64,000 nt of DNA, from assembly GCF_020735465.1 (NCBI RefSeq), contig NZ_CP085935.1:1860001-1924000 (forward strand), given 5' to 3'. The translations under genes and the position numbers were made by a program. Below, one piece after another: positions 18,907 to 27,885 of the stretch; position 1 is the stretch's first letter, and each line of letters starts with the position of its first letter. The notes below the pieces were generated by a model. The model was given only the letters and a program-made list of their open reading frames with translations, did not search any database and was not told the origin of the DNA. This DNA is from Collinsella stercoris DSM 13279 (GTDB lineage: Bacteria; Actinomycetota; Coriobacteriia; Coriobacteriales; Coriobacteriaceae).

Positions 18907-20288
18907 GTCGCGTCCGTAAAGTGGTGTAAATAGCAAAGGCGAGCCAGAGGCCCGCCGACCAAGTAAACTTGCAATCGCCAAACCACAACGATTACTTGGA
19001 GGACGAGCATGGCTCGAATCAATCTTACACTAGACCAGGACGAGATCCTCTCCCTTCTCGCCGGCGACACCGGCGGCGCGTTCGCGGCCCTGCTGCAGAA
19101 GTCCCTGAACGCGGTGCTGCTCGCGGAGTCCGACGAGCAGCTCGGGGCGGCCCGCTACGAGAGGGCCGAGGCGCGCACCGACGTGCGCAACGGCACGAGG
19201 GAGAGGCCCCTGGCGACGCGCGTCGGCACGATCGAGCTGACGGTCCCGAGGCACCGGAACGCGCCGTTCAGGACGCTCGTCTTCGACAACTACAGCCGCA
19301 GCGAGGCCGCGCTGGTCACGACCATGGCCGAGATGGTCGTCTCCGGCGTCTCCACCGCCAAGGTCGGCAGGGTCATGGAGACCATCTGCGGGAAGAGCTT
19401 CTCGAAGCAGTGCGTCTCCGAGGCGTGCCGCGACCTCGACGCGATCGTCGGGGAGTTCCTCGCGCGGCCCATCGAGGGAGACCACCCGTTCCTCATGGCG
19501 GACGCCACCTACATCAAGTGCCGCGAGGGCCACAGGGTCGTGGCGAAGGCGCTGCTCGTGGCCATCGGGTTCACGCCGGACGGCCGCAAGGAGGTGCTCG
19601 GCTTCGAGGTCGCGGACGCCGAGACGACCGAGAGCTGGACGCGGTTCCTCGCCGGGCTGCGCCGCCGCGGCCTGTCGGGGGTCCGGCTCGCGACCACCGA
19701 CGCGCACGAGGGGCTCGTCGCCGCGCTGCAGTCCGTGTTCCCCGAGGTGCCCTGGCAGCGCTGCCAGGCCCACTTCGCCCGCAACGTCGTCGACGCCGCG
19801 CCGAAGCGCCTGAGGGTCGGGCTGCGCGGCGAGCTCGCGGAGATGTTCAACGCGAAGACCATGGCGGAGGCGCGTCGCAGGCGCGACGAGATCGCGGCCG
19901 ACTACGCCGGGGCCGCGCCCAGGGCGGTCGAGCGGCTCGACGCCGGGTTCGACGACGCGATGACGGTGATGGAGCTGCCCGAGGCGCTGCGGCGGGTCGT
20001 GCGGACGTCGAACCACCTCGAGAGGCTGAACGGGGAGGTGAAGAGGAGGTCGTCGGTGGTCAAGGTGTTCCCGAACGCGGACTCGATAGCGAGGCTGATC
20101 GGGGCCGTGCTCATCGAGGAGGGCGAGCGCTGGGCGGCCGGTCGCAGGCTGTTCTACTCGCCGGCCGTGAAGGAGCTGCAGGGCGTGGTCCCGCGCCTGG
20201 AGGTCATCGCGCGCGAGCAGCGCCAGCTGAGGCTCGCGGCATAGGAGAAAGCGGCGGTTGCGAATTTACACACAAAAATGGACTTGAC
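18907..20288 (+). mobile_element. IS256-family insertion sequence (1,382 bp) with target duplication
   Basis: The ends are imperfect inverted repeats: the left begins GTCGCGTCCG and contains TGTAAATAGCAA; the right end, complemented, begins GTCAAGTCCA and contains TGTAAATTCGCAA. Ten identical bases, CGTGTCTGGG, flank both sides (18897-18906 and 20289-20298), consistent with a target-site duplication (8-9 bp is usual for the family). It carries one intact transposase. Confidence 0.88.
19009..20244 (+). CDS. IS256-family transposase (Mutator-like)
   Basis: This 411-residue DDE transposase has the family landmarks: NGTRERPLATRVGTIELTVPR, then FLMADATYIKCREG with the first Asp, RLATTDAHEGL with the second, a CQAHFARN motif, and TSNHLERLNGEVKRR with the terminal Glu. 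The frame is complete and undamaged, so the element may be active. A strong AGGACG precedes the ATG. The synonymous codon bias is even more G/C-rich than in neighbouring genes, which fits recent transfer. Confidence 0.96.
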   Translation: MARINLTLDQDEILSLLAGDTGGAFAALLQKSLNAVLLAESDEQLGAARYERAEARTDVRNGTRERPLATRVGTIELTVPRHRNAPFRTLVFDNYSRSEAALVTTMAEMVVSGVSTAKVGRVMETICGKSFSKQCVSEACRDLDAIVGEFLARPIEGDHPFLMADATYIKCREGHRVVAKALLVAIGFTPDGRKEVLGFEVADAETTESWTRFLAGLRRRGLSGVRLATTDAHEGLVAALQSVFPEVPWQRCQAHFARNVVDAAPKRLRVGLRGELAEMFNAKTMAEARRRRDEIAADYAGAAPRAVERLDAGFDDAMTVMELPEALRRVVRTSNHLERLNGEVKRRSSVVKVFPNADSIARLIGAVLIEEGERWAAGRRLFYSPAVKELQGVVPRLEVIAREQRQLRLAA

Positions 20289-20432
20289 CGTGTCTGGGCG
20301 TCTCGTCGGGCATCCCGCGAACCCAAACACCGGCGAGCCACGATGCTAAGAATACAAAACGGTAGTTTTTAGCCACTTTGAGTCAAGCCTTGTCTCTTAC
20401 CGCCCCGCTCTTTTTCTCGAGTTCCGAAGGAG

Positions 20433-22298
20433 CTACTCCACCGTCACGCTCTTGGCAAGGTTACGGGGCTGGTCGACATCGCATCCGCGCAGAATGGCGA
20501 CCTCGCGCGCCAATAGCTGCAGGGGCACGGTGGCAGTGATGGCACTCAGCGCATCACGCACGGCAGGCACGTAGATAACATGGTCCGCGACCTTACGAAT
20601 GTCCTCGTCGCCCTCGGTCGCGACCGCGATGATGCGCGCGCCGCGAGCCTCGCACTCCTTGAGGTTGCTCACGGTCTTGTCGTACGTGGGGCTCTTGGTG
20701 GCAACAGCGATGACCGGGAAACCGGGGTCGATCAGCGCGATGGGTCCGTGCTTCATCTCGCCCGCTGCATACGCCTCGGCGTGCAGATAGCTGATCTCTT
20801 TGAGCTTGAGCGCGCCCTCGTTTGAGATGGCGGCACCCATGCCGCGGCCCACAAAGAGCGCCGAGCGCGCGTCCTTGCACGCCAAGGCGGCCTCGTGAAC
20901 GGCCTCTTTCTGCGTGTCGAGCACCCACTGAATCTGCTCGGCAGTGTCGCCCAGTTCGTGGAACAGCATACGCACCTGAGCGGTCGTGAGCTTGCCTTTG
21001 ACCTGGCCAAGCAGCAACGCGAGCAGCGTCAAGCTCACCACCTGGCCAATAAAGCTCTTGGTGGAGGCCACCGCGATCTCCTTGTTCGCCTTGGTGTAGA
21101 TCACGCCGTCGCTCTCGCGGGCCACCGGGCTGCCCACTACGTTGGTGATGCCGAAGACCTTGGCGCCCTTGATGCGGGCATCGCGGATGGCAGCGAGGGT
21201 GTCCGCCGTCTCTCCCGACTGAGACACGGCGACCACCAGCGTCGAGGGCGTGATGATGGGGTTGCGGTACCTAAATTCGCTCGCCGCCTCAACCTCGCAG
21301 GGAATGCGCGCCCAGCCCTCGATAAGGTTCTTCGCGATCAGGCCCGCATGATAGCTCGTGCCGCACGCGATTACGTACACGCGATCGATCACGTCGAGCT
21401 GCTCGTACGTCAGGCCGAGCTCGTCGATGTCGAGCTCCCCCGTGGGGGCAAGGCGGCCCACCAGCGTGTCGCGCACCACGCGCGGCTGCTCGAAAATCTC
21501 CTTGAGCATGAAGTCGGGATAGCCGCCCTTTTCCGCCATATCGATATCCCAATCGATATGCGTGACCTGGGGTCGAATGGAGCGCCCCTGCTCATCGGTG
21601 TACTCGATGCCCTGGGGTGTCAGACATGCGAACTGCCCATCCTCCAGCACCACTACGTCGCGCGTCGCATCGATGAGCGCGATCACGTCGGACGCCACGT
21701 AGCTGCCGTCCGGTCCGCAGCCCACCACAATCGGGCTGTCCTTGCGCGCCACGGCAATGGTGCCCGGCTCGTCGGCGCACACCACGGCAAGGCCGTATGC
21801 GCCAACCACAAAGGTGCACGCCTCGCGCACGGCGGCCATGAGCGCATCGGGCTCCGCGCGGTGGCGATCATATGCCTCCTCGATGAGATGTGCGAACACC
21901 TCGGTGTCGGTCTCGCTCTTGAACTGGTGCCCACGGCTCTTGAGCTCATCGCGAAGCTCGGCGAAATTCTCGATGATGCCATTGTGGACCACGGCGATCC
22001 TGCCGTCGCAGCTCGTGTGCGGATGGGCGTTCTTCACCGACGGGCGCCCGTGCGTCGCCCAGCGCGTATGGCCAATTCCACAGGTGGCGTTCGAATGATG
22101 AGCCTCGAGCTCCTCCTCGAGCCCGGCAACCTTGCCCGTGCTGCGGACTACGTCGAGAACGCAGCCAGGCGTGCTGCCGTCCGCGAGCTCAAGCGCCACG
22201 CCGGCCGAGTCATAGCCACGGTACTCCAAGCGCTTGAGCCCGGAAACCAGCACGTTAGTCGCTGAGCCCGACCCCGTGTAGCCAACAATTCCGCACAT
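20433..22298 (-). CDS. glmS: Glutamine--fructose-6-phosphate aminotransferase (isomerizing)
   Basis: This 621-residue cytoplasmic enzyme makes glucosamine-6-phosphate, the first step towards UDP-GlcNAc for peptidoglycan. The N-terminal glutaminase domain starts MCGIVGYTG with catalytic Cys2. RLEYRGYDSAGVAL and HTRWATHG are typical, as are two SIS domains (about 300-610) with SQSGETADT and the C-terminal PRNLAKSVTVE. The ATG at 22298 is fixed by Cys2. It is preceded by GAAAGGA. No glmS ribozyme is evident in the short leader. It converges on the IS256-containing region. Confidence 0.97.
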   Translation of the reverse strand: MCGIVGYTGSGSATNVLVSGLKRLEYRGYDSAGVALELADGSTPGCVLDVVRSTGKVAGLEEELEAHHSNATCGIGHTRWATHGRPSVKNAHPHTSCDGRIAVVHNGIIENFAELRDELKSRGHQFKSETDTEVFAHLIEEAYDRHRAEPDALMAAVREACTFVVGAYGLAVVCADEPGTIAVARKDSPIVVGCGPDGSYVASDVIALIDATRDVVVLEDGQFACLTPQGIEYTDEQGRSIRPQVTHIDWDIDMAEKGGYPDFMLKEIFEQPRVVRDTLVGRLAPTGELDIDELGLTYEQLDVIDRVYVIACGTSYHAGLIAKNLIEGWARIPCEVEAASEFRYRNPIITPSTLVVAVSQSGETADTLAAIRDARIKGAKVFGITNVVGSPVARESDGVIYTKANKEIAVASTKSFIGQVVSLTLLALLLGQVKGKLTTAQVRMLFHELGDTAEQIQWVLDTQKEAVHEAALACKDARSALFVGRGMGAAISNEGALKLKEISYLHAEAYAAGEMKHGPIALIDPGFPVIAVATKSPTYDKTVSNLKECEARGARIIAVATEGDEDIRKVADHVIYVPAVRDALSAITATVPLQLLAREVAILRGCDVDQPRNLAKSVTVE

Positions 22299-22563
22299 AG
22301 GAAATCCTTTCGGTCGACCGTCGTCCATCCGTCGATTGTCATAGGCAATCGATTGTAAAAATGAATTATTACCATCATGTAACGGTGGTATTTGATTTTT
22401 AAGACCATCAGAAGGAGATGCGATGACGCCGGCGACGGGACCGCCGCGATGGAGAACAGCGAGACAGCACCGCGGACTTCACGCGCCGCCCTTTGAAGCG
22501 ATACAATACTCCCGTATCAGCATCACCATCTCGCGCGCCACCTGCGCGCTTATTGGAGGCCTC

Positions 22564-23643
22564 GTGGCTCGCCGCACCACCGTGACCATCAACGACGTCG
22601 CCAATGAGGCGGGCGTTGCGCTCGGCACCGTGTCGAACGCCTTAAACCATCCGGAAAAAGTTCGCCCCGAGACCCTCAAGCGCATCAACGAGGCCTCCGC
22701 GAAGCTCGGCTACGCCCCCAACCAGAGCGCGCGCATGCTTGCGGGCGGGCAAAACCGGTCGTTTGGCCTGGTGCTTCCCAGCCTGGAACACGGCATCTCG
22801 CTCCAAATCGCCAACGGCGCCAACGCCGAGGCGCAAAAACACGGGTACGGCCTGCTCATCGCCAATGCGGACAACGACGACATCCTCTCCGCGCGTTACC
22901 TCACCTATTTTATGGGCACGCAGATGGCGGGCATTTTGGTGCAGCCCATGAGCGTCTATGGATGGAAGCCCTCTTTGGCGACGCCCTCGGTCCCCACGGT
23001 GTATCTCGACTTCCACAGCAGCGAGCCCGGCTATTTTGTCGGCGCTGACAACCGCGCGCAAGGGCGCCTGGTGGCGCAGCACGCCATCGATGCCGGCGCT
23101 CGCAGAATCGCGGTGTTTGGAAAGGACGAGTTCGAGAAGCTCGGCATGCGCATCGCGGGCGTGCGGGACATCATGCGCACCACGACGGGCGTGGCGTTCG
23201 AGTTCATCGACGAGGGCGCCTGGAATTTGGCGCGCGACGGCTATTCCGTTGGGTATCGCCTGGCCAAGCGCCCCGCCTCCGAGCGGCCCGACTTTATCAT
23301 CGCGCTTTCGGACGTGCTTGCGACGGGGGCCGTCGCGGGCATCCAGGCAGCCGGCCTCAACGTTCCCGGCGACATTAAAGTCGCTGGTAGCGATGGCAAT
23401 CCGCTTGCCTGGAGCGGCAACGTGTCCCTCACCACCATCGCGCCCCCCGGCTACGAAATTGGCCGCAAGGGCGTGCAATACCTCATCGCGCAGATCGAGG
23501 AGAACCGCCGCGCCGGCAACGCCATGCCCACCGAAAACCACCAGGCGCTGGTCCGCCCCTTCCTGCTCGCCCGCGCGAGCTCGGGCGAGGGCAATGCCAC
23601 CGAATTTGCCGATCCGGACCTAGATATCAGCGGGTACCTGTAG
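22564..23643 (+). CDS. LacI-family transcriptional regulator
   Basis: This 359-residue repressor-type regulator has the N-terminal HTH VTINDVANEAGVALGTVSNAL with the hinge sequence NQSARMLAGG, then a periplasmic-binding-like sugar-sensing domain ending with GRKGVQYLIAQIE. The GTG at 22564, preceded by GGAGGCCTC, is chosen because the HTH begins a few residues later. The first residues VARRTTV are normal for the family. It lies upstream of fucO on the same strand, and a perfect LacI-type operator (23807-23818) sits in between, so fucO is its likely target. The effector is unknown. Confidence 0.93.
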   Translation: MARRTTVTINDVANEAGVALGTVSNALNHPEKVRPETLKRINEASAKLGYAPNQSARMLAGGQNRSFGLVLPSLEHGISLQIANGANAEAQKHGYGLLIANADNDDILSARYLTYFMGTQMAGILVQPMSVYGWKPSLATPSVPTVYLDFHSSEPGYFVGADNRAQGRLVAQHAIDAGARRIAVFGKDEFEKLGMRIAGVRDIMRTTTGVAFEFIDEGAWNLARDGYSVGYRLAKRPASERPDFIIALSDVLATGAVAGIQAAGLNVPGDIKVAGSDGNPLAWSGNVSLTTIAPPGYEIGRKGVQYLIAQIEENRRAGNAMPTENHQALVRPFLLARASSGEGNATEFADPDLDISGYL

Positions 23644-23806
23644 GGGCGAACAGCTGAGCAGGAGACGCTCGAACCGTCGGTCTGTCGAATACCCCGCGCA
23701 TCATGTGAGTAAGCACCTCGTGTCCTTGAAGTCGCAATGGGCAACCATTTTGTCCTATCGGACTCGGCGGGTGGATGGTATTTCTCGGTGAACGGTTAAT
23801 TCAACT

Positions 23807-23818
23807 TGAAACGTTTCA
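23807..23818. promoter_or_regulatory. LacI-type operator in front of fucO
   Basis: TGAAACGTTTCA is a perfect 12-bp palindrome with the central CG typical of LacI/GalR operators. It lies 118 bp upstream of the fucO start and 160 bp after the LacI gene. The rest of 23644-23935 shows no gene. Confidence 0.8.
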
Positions 23819-23935
23819 TTTATGTAAAGAGGGGCGCTCTTCGGCGTATTATGTGACCATCTTCGTGGCGGCCGCTCGACCCCTGCACGGACATGCGGCG
23901 ACGCCACAAACCTGGTCATCGAGAAAGGACCCATC

Positions 23936-25096
23936 ATGGCTAATCGCATCGTCCTCAACACCATCTCCTACCACGGGGCCGGCGCCATCGCCGAGATTCC
24001 GGGCGAGCTCCAGCGCCGCGGCTACAAGAAGGTATTCATCTGCACCGACCCCGACCTGGTGAAGTTCGGCGTCGCCGCCAAGGTCACCGACCTGCTCGAC
24101 GAGGCCGGCATCGCCTACAGCGTCTACTCCGACATCAAGCCCAACCCCACCATCAAAAACGTCACCGACGGCGTGGAGGCCTTTAAGGCGGCCGAGGCGG
24201 ACTCCATCGTGACCATCGGCGGCGGCTCCGCCATGGACACCGCCAAGGCCATCGGCGTCATCATCACCAACCCCGAGTTCGCCGACGTCCGCTCGCTCGA
24301 GGGCGTCGCCCCCACCAAGAACCACGCCGTGTTCACCATCGCCGTGCCCACCACCGCCGGCACCGCGGCCGAGGTCACCATCAACTACGTCATCACTGAC
24401 GTGGAGAAGGTCCGCAAGTTCGTCTGCGTCGATACCAACGACGCCCCCGAGGTCGCCGTGGTCGATCCCGAGATGATGGCCACCATGCCCGCCGGCCTCA
24501 CCGCCTCCACCGGCATGGATGCGCTCACCCACGCCATTGAGGGCTACACCACCAAGGGCGCCTGGGAGATGTCCGACATGTTCCACCTCAAGGCGATCGA
24601 GCTCATCTCCAAGAACCTGCGCGACGCCGTCGCCGAGGCCAAGAGCGGCGTCCCCGGCTCCGGCCGCGAGGGCATGGCGCTCGCCCAGTACATCGCCGGC
24701 ATGGGATTCTCCAACGTCGGCCTGGGCGTCGACCACTCCATGGCCCACACGCTCTCCGCGCACTTCGACACCCCGCACGGCGTGGCCTGCGCCATGCTGC
24801 TGCCCATCGCGATGGAGTTCAACAAGCCCGTCGTGACTGAGCGCCTGGCCAAGGTCGCCGAGGCCATGGGCGTCGACACCACCGGCATGAGCACCGAGGA
24901 GGCCGCCGACGCCGCCATCGCCGCCGTCAAGCAGCTCTCCGTGGACGTGAACATCCCCACCGTGTGCGAGGCCATCACCGAGGACGAGCTCGACACGCTC
25001 ACCAAGGACGCCATGGCCGACGCTTGCTTCCCGGGCAACCCCCGCGAGGCAACCTACGATGACGTCATGGGCATGTTCCGCCAGATCATGAAGTAG
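23936..25096 (+). CDS. fucO: Lactaldehyde reductase / 1,2-propanediol oxidoreductase, Fe-dependent
   Basis: This 386-residue group III iron-dependent alcohol dehydrogenase reduces lactaldehyde (from fucose or rhamnose breakdown) to 1,2-propanediol with NADH. The N-terminus MANRIVLNTISYHGAGAI and the blocks NPEFADVRSLEG, PTTAGTAAEVTINYVITD, GMGFSNVGLGVDHSMAHTL and GNPREAT closely parallel E. coli FucO as I recall it. Metal ligands are visible: the Asp and His of MDALTHAIEGY, the His of SMAHTL and that of DTPHG. GGIGS-like nucleotide binding is TIGGGSAMDTAK. No fucose or rhamnose kinase or aldolase gene is in the window, so its physiological substrate is open. A LacI-type site precedes it and a strong terminator follows. 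Confidence 0.93.
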   Translation: MANRIVLNTISYHGAGAIAEIPGELQRRGYKKVFICTDPDLVKFGVAAKVTDLLDEAGIAYSVYSDIKPNPTIKNVTDGVEAFKAAEADSIVTIGGGSAMDTAKAIGVIITNPEFADVRSLEGVAPTKNHAVFTIAVPTTAGTAAEVTINYVITDVEKVRKFVCVDTNDAPEVAVVDPEMMATMPAGLTASTGMDALTHAIEGYTTKGAWEMSDMFHLKAIELISKNLRDAVAEAKSGVPGSGREGMALAQYIAGMGFSNVGLGVDHSMAHTLSAHFDTPHGVACAMLLPIAMEFNKPVVTERLAKVAEAMGVDTTGMSTEEAADAAIAAVKQLSVDVNIPTVCEAITEDELDTLTKDAMADACFPGNPREATYDDVMGMFRQIMK

Positions 25097-25129
25097 CGTT
25101 TGATTGAGTTTCCGAGCCTGCTCGGCAGT

Positions 25130-25165
25130 GCGCCCGCCCCGTTTCGATGGGGCGGGCGCGTTTGC
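25130..25165 (+). terminator. Terminator after fucO
   Basis: GCGCCCGCCCC and GGGGCGGGCGC form an 11-bp GC stem with an 8-nt loop (25130-25159), followed by GTTTGC. It lies between convergent fucO and the HAD gene. Confidence 0.75.
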
Positions 25166-25222
25166 AAAAAGAGCCTCGCTCGGCAGCAGGGGCGTCTTCC
25201 CGCCAGAATCGGCGTTTTCCTC

Positions 25223-25885
25223 CTATGCGTTGCGAGCCGCAATGGCGGCGGGCAGCTCGCGCAGGCTCGGCAGGACCGCCGCGCACATATCCGCAATCTC
25301 CTCGGTGGGCGACACCATGTCGGGGATCATAAACACCTGAGCGCCGGCGGCATGACCTGCGCGAACGCCGTTATGGGAGTCCTCGATCACCGCGCAGTGC
25401 GCAGGGTCCACGCCCATGCGCTCGGCGGCCTTGAGGAAGATATCCGGCGCGGGCTTGCCATTCTCGACATCATCTCCGCAGGTGATGGTTGCAAAGGCAT
25501 CACCCAGGCCAAAACGCTCCAGACGCATCAACGCCTTTTCCCGATACGTCGACGTGGCCAGCGCAAGCGGAAAGCCCGCCGCTTGGAGCTGGTCGAGCGC
25601 CTCGCGCGCACCCGGCATCAACGTGAGGTCGGTCTGCGAGAGCTCGTCAAAATGCACGTTGTGCAGGCGAATGGCCTCGTTTGCGGCATCGACGCTGCCG
25701 CCCAGGCGCTCCGCTAAAAGCGCACGGACCGACACGACGTTGCGCCCGATAAACGAGCACGTGAACTCGCCGGGCAGCTCGACGCCAAGGTCGACAGCGG
25801 CGCCTTGCCACGCCTTTTGGCTCACGCTCTCAGAATCGACGAGCGTTCCGTCCATATCGAAAATGACCGTCTGAATATGCCGCAT
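25223..25885 (-). CDS. HAD-family phosphatase (beta-phosphoglucomutase-like)
   Basis: This 220-residue cytoplasmic hydrolase starts MRHIQTVIFDMDGTLVDSES, giving the DxD nucleophile motif. A helical cap follows (about 15-85), then motif II LALATST, the Lys of motif III in GKPAPDIFLKAAE, and motif IV IEDSHNGVRAG. The layout is that of the subfamily I HADs that include beta-phosphoglucomutase and many sugar-phosphate phosphatases; the substrate cannot be told. The ATG at 25885 is preceded by AAAGGGG. It is divergent from larE. Confidence 0.9.
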   Translation of the reverse strand: MRHIQTVIFDMDGTLVDSESVSQKAWQGAAVDLGVELPGEFTCSFIGRNVVSVRALLAERLGGSVDAANEAIRLHNVHFDELSQTDLTLMPGAREALDQLQAAGFPLALATSTYREKALMRLERFGLGDAFATITCGDDVENGKPAPDIFLKAAERMGVDPAHCAVIEDSHNGVRAGHAAGAQVFMIPDMVSPTEEIADMCAAVLPSLRELPAAIAARNA

Positions 25886-25984
25886 GGCCTTGCCCCTTTC
25901 CAATTGGCACCACGTGTCCGCGACCAATACGGTATTTTACTCAGCCCGGGCGCGGGGCGCCCTTCGATGGGTATCATTGCCCAC

Positions 25985-27301
25985 ATGGAAACTTGCATTG
26001 ACATATCAGCCAAGACGCACGGCGGCGGTGAGCCGGGCGAGGGCAGCGGACTTTCTGCCGTACCCGCACGCTCTGCTGAAAGCGCGGTTTCCGATAGCGC
26101 CGCAAATCGCGATGCATGCGCTACCTCCGTCGCCCCCACCGATCGCGATGCGTTCGAGCCCATCGACGCGTGCGCGGCCACCGATGCCTCATTTCGTTCC
26201 ACCGCGTTCGAACCCTTTGCCACGCCCGCACAAACCGCCATCCCTGTACCCCGCGGGCTGCAACGTAAGCTGGACAGCCTGGTGAACCTCCTCCTTTCCT
26301 ACGAGAGCATGGCAATCGGGTTTTCTGGAGGCGTCGACAGCACATTTTTGGCTGCCGTGTGCGCGTGCTTTGTGCCCGCCTGCCGCGTCGCACTCATCCA
26401 CTTGGATACGCCGCTGATCGGCACCCCGGAACACGCGTCCTTTGAGCGTGAGCGCGAGCGCTTTGCCCGTATGGGCCTACAGATCATTTGCCTCACCGAA
26501 AACCCCCTTGAGCACGCCTCCGTTACCGCCAACCCCGCAGACCGTTGCTACCACTGCAAACGGGCGGCATTTTCAAGCGTTGTTACCGAGGCGCGGCGGC
26601 GCGGGTTTGCCACGGTGCTCGAGGGCAGCAATGCCGATGACGCCGGCGACTACCGCCCTGGCATGCGCGCCATGCGCGAGCTGGGCGTCCAGTCGCCCCT
26701 CATGGAAACCGGCTGGCACAAGTCGGAAGAACGCGAGGTGCTCAAGCTGTGGGGCCACGAGGTGTGGAGCCTGCCCGCCGGCGCATGCCTGGCCACGCGC
26801 ATCCCCTGCGGCGAGATGCTCACCCAGAAGAAACTAAAGGTTGTACGCGCATGCGAGGATTATCTGCACGAGTTGGGCATTGCGCAGGTCCGCGTGCGGC
26901 TAGACAACGGAACCGCGCGGGTAAGCACCGACAGCGCGGGGCTCAATGTGCTCCAACGCCTTTCGATCGAGAAAGCAGACGTAGAGGGCGCAACTAGAAG
27001 AGTTGCCGCAGGCAAAGGGAGCGATGCTGAAGTGCGCGTGGGCACGGACGTCAAGCGCTCCGACGATGAGCGCGACGACACGGCCAACGAACGCGCCGAC
27101 AGTGAACGCGACGGCGCAACCGGCAGCGAGCCCACGAGCTCGAGCATCGCTGCGTGCAGCAACGGCGTTTTGCACGCGGGCAATCCGTGCACGCCACTCC
27201 CCCGCCAGGTAATGGACGCTCTAATCGCCAACGGCGCAACCGCCGTCGACCCCACAGCACGCCTGTATCTCCATGGCGAAATGAGCGTCGTCCTGCCCTA
27301 G
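25985..27301 (+). CDS. larE: LarE-like ATP-dependent sulfur transferase, extended
   Basis: LarE is the sulfur donor that builds the nickel-pincer cofactor of lactate racemase. The PP-loop SGGVDS is at residues 114-119 and is followed by a CYHCKRAAF segment and by LPAGACLATRIPCGE. The Cys268 there corresponds in position to the sacrificial cysteine of Cys-type LarE enzymes (inference). The protein has 438 residues against about 270-280 for the family. The surplus is a low-complexity N-terminal extension of about 85 residues and a Ser/Asp/Glu/Arg-rich insertion of about 60 residues near 340-400. No larA, larB or larC gene is in the window, so it may act on another substrate. Confidence 0.85.
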   Translation: METCIDISAKTHGGGEPGEGSGLSAVPARSAESAVSDSAANRDACATSVAPTDRDAFEPIDACAATDASFRSTAFEPFATPAQTAIPVPRGLQRKLDSLVNLLLSYESMAIGFSGGVDSTFLAAVCACFVPACRVALIHLDTPLIGTPEHASFERERERFARMGLQIICLTENPLEHASVTANPADRCYHCKRAAFSSVVTEARRRGFATVLEGSNADDAGDYRPGMRAMRELGVQSPLMETGWHKSEEREVLKLWGHEVWSLPAGACLATRIPCGEMLTQKKLKVVRACEDYLHELGIAQVRVRLDNGTARVSTDSAGLNVLQRLSIEKADVEGATRRVAAGKGSDAEVRVGTDVKRSDDERDDTANERADSERDGATGSEPTSSSIAACSNGVLHAGNPCTPLPRQVMDALIANGATAVDPTARLYLHGEMSVVLP

Positions 27302-27459
27302 CGAGGGCTAAGCGCAGTCAATTGCGCCGTCATCGAACAAATCGCCTGCCGAATTAATGCGAAAGGATACTCCGGCAGCATGCGAGAGGCAGATGAGCAA
27401 ATATGCCCAAGCGCCCATGCTCGCAACGCACGACAATGCCCAGCCAGCACGCATATAAA

Positions 27460-27548
27460 AAAGCTCAGAAGCCTTTCGGCTCTCGAGCTGTAAGCTCTTG
27501 GTTGCGGAGCAGGATTTGAGTTTACGACCTCCGAACCTGTAAGCCCGT
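27460..27548 (-). repeat. Degenerate tRNA-fMet 3' end plus terminator (att scar 1)
   Basis: Read on the minus strand, the segment runs from CGGGCTTACAGGTTCGGAGG through CAAATCCTGCTCCGCAACCA and a terminator hairpin to TTTTTT. It parallels the 3' half and terminator of the intact tRNA-fMet at 34300-34376, with several substitutions. It is best read as the distal attachment-site copy left by an integrated element. Confidence 0.75.
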
Positions 27549-27667
27549 CCGTGAAGCTATTTATCGGCCGAGATCCTGCTGCCTCCCATTTCTTGGACTT
27601 GAAAGTAAAGTCCGAGCCGATAAGGTTCATCGTCGTCGGGCCGGACCCGGGTGCACACCCTGACCGG

Positions 27668-27835
27668 GCGCCAAACTCGTCGAGCGTGAGGTCGTGCGCG
27701 GCGGCACCGCCTGGGTCGAGGGGCGGTGGATCACGGTCTCCTCGGCCGCTAAGCTCCTGGAGATCCAGTACGGGACAGGTGCGCCCACCACCATCGAGGA
27801 GAGCCGGATCACCGTCATGGCGAGGGGCATTTAAC
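27668..27835 (+). pseudogene. Unidentified coding remnant
   Basis: An open frame without a start begins GAKLVEREVVRGG and continues ..WVEGRWITVSSAAKLLEIQ.. to the TAA at 27833-27835. The composition is protein-like, but I do not recognise the family. It sits between the first tRNA scar and the AlbA_2-type gene and is probably debris of an older element. Otherwise 27302-27885 has no gene. Confidence 0.35.
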
Positions 27836-27885
27836 CGCTTTACGGAACAACTAGGGTTCGGGTGCCGTGCTAACCGGGTGATAAA

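Larger units (their letters stand above)
18774..20382. repeat. Palindromic element with 31-bp perfect inverted ends, split by IS256
   Basis: 18774-18804 and 20352-20382 are perfect inverted copies of a 31-bp sequence whose outer part reads CTCAAAGTGGCTAAAAAC. Removing the IS (18907-20288) and one target copy leaves an element of about 217 bp. Its inner arms also pair in part (ACGAGACG at about 18870; CGTCTCGT at about 20299). It lies between two convergent genes and may be a MITE-like element or an overgrown bidirectional terminator. Confidence 0.7.

Noticed and set aside
22299-22420. glmS ribozyme in the glmS leader
   Set aside because: The leader is short and shows no recognisable ribozyme core; the feature is mainly known from Firmicutes.
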